Shown here piece after piece: positions 36,139 to 48,395 of a DNA stretch of 64,000 bases. How positions within the stretch are numbered: the first letter of the stretch is position 1; every line of letters starts with the position of its first letter. The position numbers were made by a program, and so were the translations under genes. The notes under the pieces were generated by a model. It was given only the letters and a program-made list of their open reading frames with translations, was not told the DNA's origin and did no database searches. Source of the stretch: Isoetes taiwanensis (taxonomy: Eukaryota > Streptophyta > Lycopodiopsida > Isoetales > Isoetaceae); contig JAJEKV010000033.1 in NCBI GenBank assembly GCA_021234155.1, positions 14,949,422-15,013,421 on the forward strand. Direction: 5' to 3'.

Positions 36139-37537
36139 AGGCAAAAGAAGAAGAAGAAGAGATTTTAGGCAAATACTAATTAGCTGAGGTTATGGGCTCA
36201 TTAATTCTGTGTTTAACATCCTTCTTCAAATGATCTTATATGGTTTTTTAATCGGTACCTTGGCTTAATCGTTATTAAATACAATAGTCTCATCTTATTG
36301 TTCCAAAAAGATATATTAATGGTGTGTCCCTATCTGAATAAAGACAAAAAGCATGCAAGCCATGTGCAGAATCCTGACAGACAAATATGAATGCTTTTCC
36401 TGAAGTTGGCTGGCTCCACTCACTCTACTCAATGTTATTTTCTTCCTCAACATGAATGTTTCCTGAAGTTGTTTGGGTTTGTCCTCTTAAGGATATAGCT
36501 AGATATCTAGGATATAGCTAGGAAATAGATTGCTTAACATCCACATGTAAATATTTATGGCCTTAAAACATGTTTTCATGCTCACTGATGAATGTCTATA
36601 TTTGCTGTCACAGTCCAACTAACTCTATTTCTACAATAATGTGGCCATTGATGCAATTTCTTAAAATCACATATTTAAAGTTCCACAAGGTAGCTAAAAG
36701 CTGCCACCAATTTATGTTATGTGCTTCAGTTACATTGAAAAAGGATCTACTTTAGTGTTTTGTTTCTTATAAGTGTGTGTGCAAAGGCTTGCATACGCAA
36801 ACATGCTCTCGACAAATGGGACAAGTAATGAGCCTGAGGTTTACTGAGCTCATTTTTTATTTATGAGTATATTAATAAATGATTGGCCTTATGTAAGTCA
36901 CTGAAGTCTTTGGAAATTGTTCGATTCTCCTTTGGGGGACTGGAATTAAACTGGCACCAGGCCTCTTATTTGGGAGCATGCAAATTTTGTTTATGTATAC
37001 CACCGGTGTCTCGTTGAAGATGTCATGCGTGTGTGAAGCAAAATAAACATGGCATCCAACAAATCTAACGTAGCGAAAGAGGATTGACACACAAGGAACC
37101 AGATATATTTTCACTTATTTTTTGATCCCCCGTATTTGTAATGGTTTGGAACTTTGAGATGGTTGTATCTACCAACTCTTAATGTCATATATGCTCCATT
37201 AAGGTCTATCGCTCTAGGTTTGTAATGCTACTTAATGACAGTGTGATCAAAAGAATAGAATAGAATAGAATAGAAGAGCAACACTTATATTTTTTTTAGA
37301 ACTCTTTCTAATTCACGTTAATAATTTGTTTTCTTGCCAAAAGTAAAAATATGAAACTTTTGAATCTTTCTTATTAATCGTGTTGTTTTGCTTTCAAATG
37401 TATCTCGGTGCATCTAATAGAGATTGTGTAAGAGGTCTTCACATTTGAAAATGCATCGTACCAAATCTTTTGTACAGATTGTGGGCATATTAGATCCGTT
37501 CCAGAGCCCTCAACTTTGGGGTTCATTTTCGTCTTTA

Positions 37538-37539
<2 letters not shown>

Positions 37540-37569
<30 letters not shown>
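37540..37569. repeat. Poly-T tract (30 bp)
   Basis: Uninterrupted T run. It could be the reverse-strand poly-A tail of an old retrocopy; no retrocopy is recognised on the minus strand to its left. Confidence 0.9.
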
Positions 37570-38749
37570 CTGGCCCATCCATGAGTCTTACCTTTACCAT
37601 TATATTCCATTAGAAGTCGTGTAATGCATAGGCCATGTAATGCATCAAATGCTGGAATTCTCCAACTAATGCTTCTTTTAGCTTTGTACCATATCAAATG
37701 GTGGAAACATCAAGCTTCTAGGAACAGAATAAAAGTTCATTTGGCTTTCTAGAATGCCGCCTTCAAGACAATATACTCTCGCTAAGGACTTTGTTTTATT
37801 GACCTCTTCACTTCAATTCCTAGAATTGTGTGCTTTGTTTTAAAATAGCTTCTCCATGCTTTTCAACCCATTGATATTATATAGTTTATCTATCTAAAGA
37901 GAAGGCATTTTAGTTCTTTGGAGTTCAGAAAGAATAATACCATGGATTGCAGGTTGTCTCAACAATCCGTATCTTCCAAGGTAATTTGATGGTTTTTTTT
38001 TTTTTTTTTGCAATTTAATTTATCACGTGCATTGTATCCAAGTTTGTTTTGGTCTCGCTAAAAAAATAGAGCAAATTCAACACAAATGTGTTGACATTTA
38101 TATATTATTATGGTTGCCACTAAGGTCCATATTAGAATATTTTTTTTAGATCGCTATGTTTATAATTGATGTTATCTAGGCTTAGGGCAAAATTTCTACG
38201 TACATGCACAATTCTAGAGCAAGTCACCACAAAACATACATACATTAATGCCCCTCTTTTAGTGTCATGTCCAATGCAAAAAAACATGTCGAAAAAAAAA
38301 TGAGACTATCCAAACTAAAAGTTATAGGAATCAATAGGCCACCTAGTAAAAAAAAAAAAATTAATTATCCAAATGCAACAAGAGGCAACATCATTTATAA
38401 GTGCAAGGAATTAAGTTCAATTCCCCGTAATAGAATCAGATTTATGCCCTAAGAACGCCGGCACCCCGTTACTAGTTTTTTTTCAATTACTCTTCTTCTA
38501 CATATCAATGCAACACGTCAACTCATGCTTACGAAACAAAATTCTCGCCTTCTTTTAATACTCACCTCAAAGGAAATTAGAAAAGCCTTGGTGTCTCAAT
38601 TTAGAATCGCGAGAGGACGAAAAATAAGAACGACAAAAAAACGAGACTTTATTGTATATATTTAGACAATAATAGAAGAAAAATATCAACTAAAAAACAA
38701 ATTATCATCATAACCTATGCAACTTATTATTAAGACACAAAAAAGTATT

Positions 38750-38780
38750 CAATATATATTATATATATATATATATATAA
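38750..38780. repeat. AT dinucleotide microsatellite
   Basis: About 30 bp of alternating AT with one TT interruption, about 40 bases past the 3' end of the PEBP-like gene. Confidence 0.9.
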
Positions 38781-38820
38781 AATTCCTATATAAAAACCTA
38801 AAGACATTTACACAATGCCT

Positions 38821-39684
38821 TCAGCGGAAAATCCTCCTAGAAGAACAAATAAAACTAGTATTCGCAACATCATTACTCCAATCTAAGGGGTAGTGAGATG
38901 AGGTGATAGTTTCTGGCAGATGTCGTGGTTGATATTTAGGCATGTGAAAGAATCCTGGTTGCAGTTGCTTCACCAAGTGAAATTCAATTGTATGATAGCC
39001 ATTATCACCATCATAGGGACCGGGTTTTTGATAAGAATAATAAACCTTTCCAGAAGAAACATCATTCGCTCCTTCAGGAATGTCTACAATCCAATAATGC
39101 ACATAGATATCTTTGTGCTCCAAATGATGAGGTTGATGCCTAGGCGGCACAAGAGGATGAGGACGAGGATGAGGTTTAGGATGAGCAGGGGGACGGGGAT
39201 GAGATTTGGGATGTTTCGGGTAAGTATAAGGATGAGGAAACGATTTGGGTTGTGAATGAGGTATGGGGTGGTGAGGAGGGTGAGGTTGAGGATTGGCGAT
39301 GGAGATGTCATTTCTATCAATGGCAATCAATGAGTAGAAGTTATTAGAAGGTACTTCCCAAGTTACAAATGATTCTAGTGTCAAGCTCCAAATGATTCTC
39401 TCCGGTCACGATGCTCTGGCCGGGAGCCGAGCTAGAGTTGGAGATGTTGAGTTAACTATGGGCGCTTTGTGTTGTTGGTGGTGTTGAGCTATTATCCTTA
39501 CCCCAATCGATTGTAATGATTGGAGGATGAGCAATTTCGCAAGAAGAGGAACAAACTCCATATCTCTCACCACCTCATTGTGCATATATGGAAACCTTAA
39601 TGTCAAGGAAACTGGATGTGCTGCTGTTTGAGAAATTATCGTCGTTGTCATCATCATCAAACATAAGGCTACAAGCATCTTCAT
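38821..39684 (-). CDS. Secreted PEBP-like protein with His/Pro-rich insert, one in-frame stop
   Basis: One minus-strand frame from ATG 39684 to 38821, interrupted only by TGA at 39406-39408. The N-terminus MKMLVALCLMMMTTTIISQ is a typical signal peptide. After the stop, FYSLIAIDRND and YVHYWIVDIPEGANDVSSGK match the PEBP (RKIP/FT) fold: the Y-T-L-I-M-x-D-P-D strand and the H-W-I-V-x-D-I-P block. GYHTIEFHLVKQ follows, like the R-Y-V-F-L-L-x-x-Q block, then a C-terminal helix region. Between the first and second blocks about 60 residues of Pro, His and Lys replace the short ligand-loop. The usual D-P-D-A-P is not conserved. PEBPs bind phospholipids or partner proteins; plant FT-type members are not secreted. 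The in-frame TGA may be a TGG (Trp) miscall, a true stop or recoding. Confidence 0.65.
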
Positions 39685-40539
39685 TATTGCTTTGCTAGGC
39701 TACTTCGCTACAAACAACATTCTCTTCCAACTTTTATAGCCAGTTTTATGCCAATTATGGAAGATTTTTTTTTTCTTTTGGGCCATTCCATCTAAAGATG
39801 TTTCTTTGGCCCTATTATAGCTTCCAAGCCATTGAAGGAAAGGAACTGTTCCCTTTGGGAGCGAAACCTTTGAGTGATTCTCGGCAACGAGCAGCCAACG
39901 AGGATGCAGACATCCAGGCAGAGAGCTACGAGGGTTCAATCCGATGGCATCTCTTTCAGGCCCCTGAGTCAAGAAAACATGGCGCTTCACTTCAAACTGA
40001 TAAAAGCAGCTGAATTCTCGTTTCTTCAATCAGTGAAGCGGTATGGATAATTTTTCATTTAGCATAGGAATATTTAGGGTTCGTTTTGCAGCTTCTCCGT
40101 GTTGATATGTTTGGAGGGTTTGACATATGTATGTTAAATCTTCCAGATTCATACTTAGGAAGTTGAGAGGGGTTTTAAAATAGCTATATATCACCACGGC
40201 CCTTTAATTAGACTGCAATCCCATGCTTAATTTGATGCGAAAACCATGGCTTGCTTGGTGCAAAAGTGAGCATTTTCTAACAAATGCAGCCTAAGAGGTC
40301 ATTTCCAAGCCTCCAGTTTATTATCAAGCTGTGTAAGGTCAAAGCATGGCAAGATGACTTGAAGTTAAATACTTGTTCTGACACTTCCTCATTGTAAAAT
40401 GAAGCTGTCAGCCCCAGGATACCTTGTACACTAAACTTGGCTTACAGAATTTTATTTGTCACAAAGAAACAGACATATATTACTACCTGTAATAGTTCGT
40501 CAATAGCAGTAGCACTTTTCACTCTTAAACACCAGGCCC
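39685..40539. other. 5' flank of PEBP-like gene
   Basis: No gene supported. The minus-strand frame at 40029-39700 contains no recognised domain. The immediate upstream sequence (39690-39780) would hold the promoter; no confident TATA box was assigned. Confidence 0.35.
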
Positions 40540-40633
40540 AAAGCCTCAGCGGGTATCACAGCCTTCAAAGCCTCAGCGGATGAAGCCTTAGAGCTTGTCC
40601 ATGCAGCCTTCAAAGCCTCAGCGGGTATCACAG
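40540..40633. repeat. AAAGCCTCAGCGG repeats
   Basis: Three copies of CAAAGCCTCAGCGG, two of them followed by GTATCACAG. One plus frame reads through all of it as Ala/Lys/Ser-rich sequence, but no gene is supported. Confidence 0.75.
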
Positions 40634-40705
40634 TCTGTGGGAGAAGATAAAAGATTTGAGGACTGGATTTGGCGCATTAAAATAACAGTTACAGAGAGAG
40701 CAAGA

Positions 40706-41131
40706 CTAATGTACCTCAATAGACAGCATTATCCGTTTCAGCAGCTGAAATCGACTAGGAAAATTTCGTGCAGCTTCTAGTGTCTTCCAATCATGTTCCG
40801 TTCTTTTCATTTTATCCTCGCAGTCATGAACATGCTGATTATATTTCAAATCTACCTTATCCATTGTCTCATGGCAGGATGGGCAATGCTTTTCCTTCAC
40901 AAGCAAAGAAAGGTCATGGCCATCCTCACATACCAACAGCAGTTCAACATCTCTTTTTTTTTTGCCATATTTTATGGCCCTCAATGTTATGTCTGATCTC
41001 AGACACTGACTCCATAGCCATTTGTCCATTTGTTTGTATCTGTTAAAAGCTCGTTGGCGTTCAACTCCAGACCTGCCAACGAATCTAGCTTGCACCTTCT
41101 GATGCTTTTTGAAGGGTCTGATGAAGAACAC
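40706..41131 (-). CDS. Homeobox-DDT (RLT-like) protein fragment
   Basis: Minus-strand frame with LLLVCEDGHDLSL, KEKHCPSCHETMD and, after a gap, a His-Cys pair (HVHDCED). In plant RLT (ringlet) chromatin-remodelling partners of ISWI this C-terminal zinc-binding block reads C-x-x-C-H-D-L-Y ... H-C-x-x-C-H-x-T-F ... H-x-x-x-C. A later RFQLLKRIMLSIEV matches the helix that follows. The first Cys pair is reduced to C-x-x-G, which may weaken zinc binding. No DDT or homeobox domain lies nearby. A helical Glu/Arg-rich piece continues upstream to about 41280 in broken frames. It is a fragment or a single exon of a larger gene. Confidence 0.6.
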   Translation of the reverse strand: MFFIRPFKKHQKVQARFVGRSGVERQRAFNRYKQMDKWLWSQCLRSDITLRAIKYGKKKRDVELLLVCEDGHDLSLLVKEKHCPSCHETMDKVDLKYNQHVHDCEDKMKRTEHDWKTLEAARNFPSRFQLLKRIMLSIEVH

Positions 41132-41280
41132 TATCTTCTATGCGTATTTCTGAGGTCACTATTGTTCTCAAATACTGCTGTGATCTTATGCAACATCAGC
41201 TCCTTGGATGCGGCCTCTCTCCTCTCCGTAGCTTCTCAATTATCGCCCCTTCCTTTTCTATTTCAACGCTCATAGCTGGC

Positions 41281-41376
41281 CATGGCGTAACCATGGTTCA
41301 AAACCATGGCGTAACCATGGCGTAACCATGGTTCAAAACATGGCGAGAACCATGGGCGTAACCATGGTTCAAAACA
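41281..41376. repeat. CCATGG minisatellite
   Basis: Four to five units of CATGGCGTAACCATGGTTCA type, with short and long forms, about 14-24 bp. Each unit contains the CCATGG palindrome. Confidence 0.85.
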
Positions 41377-44300
41377 AGAAGAGCGCTAAAACCTCCAAGG
41401 AGTAAAAAATGGAGAAATAGCAGCAGAATGTGGCTTCATTTTGTTGCTACATTTTCATCGAAAGCAGTCATAGTTTTTTTGGCAGGTTAATTCCCGTTTC
41501 CCCTCTTCCCACTATTTTTTCCTGTTTTCCCTGTTCACATCTATTTTGTGTGTCTATCTGTAATCGATTATTATTTTGTTTCAGTACATTGGTAGGAGAT
41601 GCATCTTCCAGTTTGCAGAGCGCTGTAGGCAAGTCGGGGGAATTTATACATAAGCAACAAGCTTTATTGCATGATATGCATTTTTTCGTCCCCGACTTCT
41701 ACGTTTGATGCATGATGGTGAGATTCAATTATTTTCTTGAGATAATCCCAGTGTTTTTCTTCGTCCCGACTTCTATGTCGAGTTGGTGATATATTTGATG
41801 AGAAATATGCACCTCAAACTAAGAATAATAAGGGCAGATTATATCTTACTTAGGTACTTTATGTTGCACCGTTTTCTACTATGGAATAATTCTTGCTAGA
41901 ACCAAGCTCTTTCAATACACATGATTCTTTCAATAATGCTTTTGTTGAATGTGAAAATATTTCAAGGATGTTGCCATGTTTGTCTATCTATTTGGTTACA
42001 TGTTGCTTTTGGGGCATTAAATTGTATAATGACATGCTAACTTATGCTGCAGAAAGCACTAATTATGCTGGTTCATGATGATTTTAATGGATCCGATCTT
42101 GGTTGTATTGGAAGGTAACAAAGATTAACGAGCATTAATGACCTGAGCAATTCTATCGATTTGTCTCAATTCTTCTCATTAGTATTTATAGGCTAATAGT
42201 TTCCTAGTTGTCCATCTGCAATTTATCTATTTTAGTTCTTCGTTTGTTCTACTTGAAAATATGTCTTGGCCAGTAGTTACGCATTACAATGTATCAATGC
42301 ACTTGCATTTGATTCTTTGATTATTTTCAGTGCTTATATGGCTTTCACTTTTTTATTGTAATGCATCACATCTTTGCAACTGTGTTATTTTTGATGAGTT
42401 CTTATCTGTTGATTCCACTTAATCCATTCTTTCCAATCGTCATTTTTATTGATTCTTGACATCCCACGATCAGGTCCGGGTGCCTTATGTATCTGAGTTT
42501 GAGACGTTTGAATCCATCCTGGAATGCATCTGCAAGAAATGCAGTTGCAATGTCTATTCAAAATGGTCTCATTGCGATGTGCTTATTTTGATTTGTTTGC
42601 ATGAATGACACGATCATGTTCTACATGTGAGGTTGACCCCTATTATTTTAATCAGGTAGTAGATGCTGCTTTCCTCATTCTTCGTTTCATATTCATCCTT
42701 TTGATAGAAACCAAAACGGTACTTGATGAACTATCAAGAAAAGAGCAATTTATAAGGAAAGGAGCAATTAGAAGTTCGGGTTCTTGCTTGCTCATGTTCC
42801 ATCACAAAAGCTATGTTTGAGGTAAATAGTTTATTTTCTTTGTTGCTATTTCTTATCGTGCTCTGTTTCCAAATCTTCTGCAGTCTATGGAAGAGATGTT
42901 CTAAACTGTCATTTCACAACAATTTTCTTGACTACAATCCATCCTAGAATGGTAAGTTGACAAGCATGTTTGAAGCTACCAAGATGATATGCATTTCTTA
43001 TATGCTGGCAGTAATTGAGCTTTTCAACTATAGACTGTTTACATACATCTACATCGATTATGAAGCTATGGCTATGCTCAAAATCCTGTGCTTCCAAATC
43101 CGATCCAGACACAGCAGCCAGCCACAAGCCGATCTCTCAAAGCTTTACCCCAGGCAGATGCTTCACCTGCCGCATCGACTCCCTCTCGTTCAATTATTAA
43201 TTATCAATATGGCATGACAACAATTCCAACAATAATTCTCAAGGACAGCCAATCATACAAAGCCCGCTTTCTAATTTCTTAGAAGGGGTTTCTGACCTCC
43301 ATGTGTTTTTGTGGTATGAACAAGAGGCCATGGCTTTTGTGCCGTCCAGCAGAGCATTAAAAAGCCTGAGTGTCGCCATGGAAAGCTCTGCAGAGAAGTA
43401 GCATTTTTCAAATGGACTGCATTTTTCAAATGGATCTAAATGTACGTGCCCGCTCGGGGATTTAAACAGAAACTATGTTCGTTGAACGGCCCAAATAAAA
43501 TTTCAAATTCTTTTGTATGGATTTCAATAAAGCACTATCAAGTATTTCATACTTTGGTAAATGAAATGCTTCATATATTGCTCATCAAGTTGCTAAATGC
43601 GTTTTCAAATCTTGCTTCTCTAGTAAGTAAAACAAAAGGAAAGAAAAGAAGCGTGTTAAAGAAATAACAGAGACGAATTTCACAAATTTACTAAAAAAGG
43701 AATATACTTAAAGAAGATAATGTGTGCACGATCAACTTCCGTATGTTTATAACATAAGATTCTTAGTTGTTTTTAAGTGTATTCGTAGCTAAAAAAGTAG
43801 AAAGCTGACGCTGGCATGTGAGTTAGGGAAAGGAACTGTATTCCGCTGTTGCCGAAGGTTGAATTGAGGTCACGTGGGGCTGGACAGATGGTGGCTGGGC
43901 ATTTGCTTGCCAATTCCGGGCCTTGCAGGTGGCGGGTTCGGCAGAGTAGATTTGAAAAGAGGCGTCCTCGATCTGCTTAGTTTTGATTTGGCTTATTTGG
44001 CTTAGTTTAGAGGGTTCCAATCCTCCAGGCCACCGGGCGTTAGCGATTGTCTCCCGAAAGTGTTTACAGGTAGATCTCGTGTGTTTACGACCATGGTGTG
44101 AGCAGCCAGAGATTTGTTTAACGCCATTTGGCACTATGGACCCCGTGATTAGAAATCATCGAACAGATCTTTGCGTCATCCGGGTCTTGCAACCATATCA
44201 TCTGCGGCAAGACACAGGCTGCGTGGGGACTTACAATCATATCAGAGGGTTTGGGGCAAGGATTGAAGGTCTGATAGACTCAGGATGCCGGAATAGAATG

Positions 44301-44481
44301 TATACGCGCCTCGGTTTTTGGAAGTGGATTGGGCGCGATTGCAGATTTGGGCGGTGGCCGATTTGGGTGATTTGGGCAAAGATTCAGATGCAGATTCAGA
44401 TGCAGGGCCTTGTTGTGTTAGTGGTTAGCCTTGTTGGGATGCTGTTTATGACAGACCCGTTGGTGTGGATGTCCATATGCC
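41377..44481. other. Gene-poor interval
   Basis: After a TTTCAG near 41583 a plus-strand open piece of about 40 codons (TLVGDASSSLQSAVGKSGEF) could be an exon, but no family is seen. The 185-codon plus-strand frame at 43983-44540 has composition like random sequence and overlaps a repeat. Confidence 0.35.
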
Positions 44482-44585
44482 GTTGTGATGAACAAAGGGC
44501 GGTTGTTTACTGTCACAAATGTTCTTGTTGTGATGAATAAATGGCGGTTTTGTGCTGTAACAAATGTTTCTGTTGTCATGAATTA
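44482..44585. repeat. 45-bp tandem repeat
   Basis: Two full and one partial unit beginning GTTGTGATGAA (44482, 44527, 44572), about 80 percent identical, 250 bp before copy 2 of the large repeat. Confidence 0.75.
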
Positions 44586-44824
44586 GTGTTGACACTATAA
44601 GCATTTGATGCTTGCTGCCCACGTTTGTGATTTTAAACAATGGTTTGTGGGCATTTTTGTGCCCCTATTTTATGGGGTCAATTTGACCCCTGGTTGACTG
44701 TGTACCTGCGGCCTGGATTTCTCCAGACAACATATTCTATGGAAGGTGCCATCTTTGGACGGCCAAAAAATAGAAGGAATAGAGGTGAATAAAATAAAGA
44801 AATTGGCCGCCTTGTACTTTGTCT

Positions 44825-47608
44825 TTCAAACCACAAACTAAAAAAGAAAAAGAAAAAACCTAATTTCTAAGATTCCAAAAAAGTAATAAAGCAAAATTTT
44901 GAAATCCTTGTTTTGGTGTGTTATGGGAGCTGTATGCTTAATGGTTCATATGTCATTCATGTTTTTTGAATTATTATTTTGACCACAAAAAAATAAGATC
45001 TCTCATAACACACCAAAACAAAGATTAGATGTGATACGCAAAACAAGAATAATAGCAAAAAAAGACAAGGGACAACCAGGGGAGCACGAAGCAGAAGAAT
45101 CTTGCTGCGCCAACGTACCAATCAGAGGGTGGGCTAAGGTCGAAAGGTGTAGCATGGGCGAGAAAGGAATGGCCAAGACAATTGAAATAGCCAGATGAAG
45201 CAACAGAAGGCCAACACCTCCAAACCTTGTTAGTACTTGCTTTGGATCCACGTTGGCACAGACATTCAATGCACCAATTTCGTCAACGACAAAGATGACC
45301 TAGAAAACATATTCTTGGATCAATCCAACGGTAGCCAAGAAAACGAAGAATTTGACACAGAGGGGTGGGTGATCTTGCTCCCATCAATACAACAAGTTTT
45401 GTCGAGGAATTAACCACATGTCTTGATCCAGTTGACTCTCCAGTGTCGATGGCAGTATCTAACAGACGTGGAAGAATAAACAACTTGTGAATAAAACAAT
45501 AAATTTTGTCATTTCATTTGTATCTCTCTTCATTTGTTATTTTCACTCGCAAAATTACATAATACTTTGAGAACCATCTAAGGTTCAAGAGTTTCTTAAA
45601 TTTAGGCGCAATCAATTCAATGGGCTTAGTGCCTCGAGAACCCCGCAACCTTCAATGGGCTTATTAAACTCGACAAGCCATCAAAATGAAGCAGTTTGTC
45701 TCTTCAACAAGATGTTGCAAAATCTTGCTCAATAGAGCTTAAGGGATCTATTGATCCTAAGAGACCGAATGCAAGATCGAAGAGGCATGTGGAAACCTCG
45801 AAGGGGTCAAAATGACGCTTTACCATTGTGCTTTATTCAAGAGCCATCAAAATGAAGTAGATTCACAAGATACATGATCCACTCTTACAACAAGATTTCC
45901 AAGAATTCATTGCCGTGCATTCATCTCTTTGTGCAATAGAAAAGATCTTTCAAGCTTTTCAATACAAGCAAGGAGCTAAAATATAGTTGTATTGATCCTA
46001 AGAGACCAAAAGAATGCAAGAGGTCATTAGAAAGATGGAAACCTTGCCACAAATAGTGACCAGAGGGTAGGTAAAAATGTCACTTTGCAAAATGTAGCCA
46101 TATCGTTTTACATTGGACCATTGTTGTGGCTTTGTAGTGAGAACAATGATTCCAACTATAGTGCCCAAGGTAAGTCCCGATGCCATTGAGATATTACACC
46201 GAGCATTGAACGTGGAGAGTGCATATAAGAACTTCGATGGTCTTGCAACCTCTCTAAATAATGGAGCCTAGAAAGTGACTACACCACATTGATCCAGAGA
46301 GGCAGAGAAAGAAAGATTGGGAATTCCAGTTGCTTTCAACTTGAGATACTTAAGATTGTCGATGGCTCGTTCCTAGAATTCAGGAGCAATCGTTGACCTT
46401 AGTGGCTCGAGAACATGCTGCCTTCCATGGGCTTCTGAACTCTGACACTATTTGTCTCTTCTTGTGTTGCCGAATCTTGCTGTGAAGGGATCTTTGCGAG
46501 CGAAGGGGCCAAACCATGGCAGACCATTCAAAAGCCCGTGGAAGAGAAGCAGGTTCACAAGATACATGATCCACTCTTGCTTCCAACTGCATGCATATTC
46601 AAGTTCAATGACATCTGTCCCCTCGACATCATGACCTTCTTTGCAATGGGTACCATGGTTCCACCATAGATTCCAAAGGGAAAAAAGCCTGACCAGATGT
46701 CTAGATATCATTGACCTAGCACGAAGTTCTAAGGTTATCATGGACCATTGCAGATTCTTTTCTCTTCTCGCACGGAACCATTGTTTTCCAGATACAAGAT
46801 TTTATGATATTTCACACAATTGAAATGCAATTTATGATTTGAAATGCAATAAATTGTGTGAAGTATCATAAATCTTACAAGACTTTGTCGCGGCGGCGAT
46901 CGCCACCGCTAGTTGTTCTTTTTAGTGGATGCATATGTGTACAAACAACTAAAGAAACAACTAAGTTTTCATATTACCGCGAAAGCATCGCCGCCGCTAG
47001 TTGTTCTTTTTAGTGGGTGCATATCTAGCATAATAACATGGGGTTGGTTTTGTATTTTTGTACTATTTTTCCTATGGTTTTCATATGATTTCGAAAACGT
47101 ATTGCATGGGAACTACTAATTAGTATATCTAGAGTGCATATACGCCTACATTAATTTTAGTGTTTTTTGTTCAATGGTTTAGACCCATGGGCCATGTTGT
47201 ATTTTTTTTTCAATTAGCTTATTCAGACTCCTTCACATGCAACCCTCGAGCCATTTAGAAATAGGGTTTGCTAGCGGAAGGCACAAATTCTGCAGAGGTG
47301 GAGCACTGTCTATGGTGCTTCAGTAGGCTAGAGCAAGCATCGAGAACAAGAAGGCTGGAGCAAGCATCAGAAAGAAATGAATGTTCAACTTGCAGAAATG
47401 GGTGTTTCTTTTGTGTCAGAGCTATGATGCGTCAGGAAATCCGTGGCGGCCTGTTTTGGTATTCTGCAAATAATCGGTCTTTGTAGCTATCTGATTCCTG
47501 TTCTTAGTTCTGGTAGGCATTCACCTCCCTTTCTCTTTTTGCAGTGCTCCGGCCTCTTTTTAATTTGCCATCACTAATAACCCAGGTACATATAATACTT
47601 TAGAAAAG
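44825..47608. other. Left part of duplicated block, copy 2
   Basis: Matches 13431-16326. Contains the same hairpin at 46796-46876 and the repeated CACAAGATACATGATCC words. A minus-strand frame at 45269-45003 has one hydrophobic segment (VGLLLLHLAISIVLAIPF), but no recognised family. Confidence 0.5.
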
Positions 47609-48395
47609 ATGTGTGAGCTTTTGGAGGAGTACTCCAAGGCTTTGATCTGTGTAGCGGATAATGTTGGGTCTACTCAAATGCAAAGAAATCGGGAAGGGTT
47701 TAAGGCCGAATCTCTGTCGTACTTATGGGGAAGAATACCATGATGAAAAGAACCATTCGAACGCAGAGAAAACATCTGGTACATTTTGAATCGATATCTC
47801 TTCTCTTGGGCAACGTGGGACTTATTTTTACAAAAGGGGATCTAAAGGAAGTCAGAGAAGAAGTTGCCAAGTACAAGGTGGGTGCACCTGCTCGTGTTGG
47901 GCTTATAGCCCCAATTGATGTGACCATACCTCCTGGAAACACAGGGCTTGATCCTTCTCAAACGTCCTTCTTCCATGTTCTTAACATTCCCACAAAGATT
48001 AATAAGAGAACTGTGGAAATTGTGTCCAATGTGGATCTGATTAAAAAAGGAGATAAAGTTGGTTCATCTGAGGCAACTTTGCTTGCAAAGCTTGGCATTC
48101 GTCCATTTTCTTATGGTTCAGTTTTTGATCCTGCAGTCCTTGACTTGACTGAGGATGATCTGATGGCTAAGTTCTCTTCTGGTGTTTCAATGGTGGTTGC
48201 ATTGTCATTGGCAGTAGGATACCCTACTTTGGCAGCAGCTGCTCATTTCTTCGTCAATTCATATAAAAATGTTCTTTCAGTTGCCCTTGCAACAGAATAT
48301 TCATATCCACAGGCAGATCAAGTTAAATAATTTTTGAAGGATCCCTCCAAGTTTGCTGTTGCTACAGCTCCAGTTGCTGTAACTGCTGATGAGTT
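47609..48395 (+). pseudogene. RPP0: Ribosomal protein P0 (uL10) fragment, copy 2
   Basis: Starts CELLEEYSKALICVADNVGS, then a 1-2 base shift leads into the frame 47725-48330, starting [12 protein letters not shown]. This is open for 201 codons and is clearly P0 (VLIFTKGDL-type, [27 protein letters not shown] and SYPQADQVK blocks). A TAA at 48328-48330 takes the place of the Glu/Ala codon before FLKDPSKFAVA, and the homology then continues to about 48395. There are no introns in the 600 bp, which suggests a retrocopy or captured cDNA. N-terminal residues and the C-terminal acidic tail are missing. A functional stalk protein is not expected. Confidence 0.9.

Larger units (their letters stand above)
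34194..38820. other. Gene-poor interval
   Basis: No conserved coding region found. Contains an 80-bp tandem duplication (35976-36138), an AATAG pentanucleotide run (about 37250-37275), a 30-base poly-T (37540-37569), another T run near 37990-38009 and an AT microsatellite (38750-38780). Confidence 0.45.

Noticed and set aside
38395-38440. T-arm-like AGTTCAATTCCCC
   Set aside because: Isolated, no cloverleaf could be drawn.
43983-44540. Longest open frame in the middle interval (185 codons, plus strand)
   Set aside because: Composition looks random, overlaps a tandem repeat, no domain and no counterpart elsewhere.
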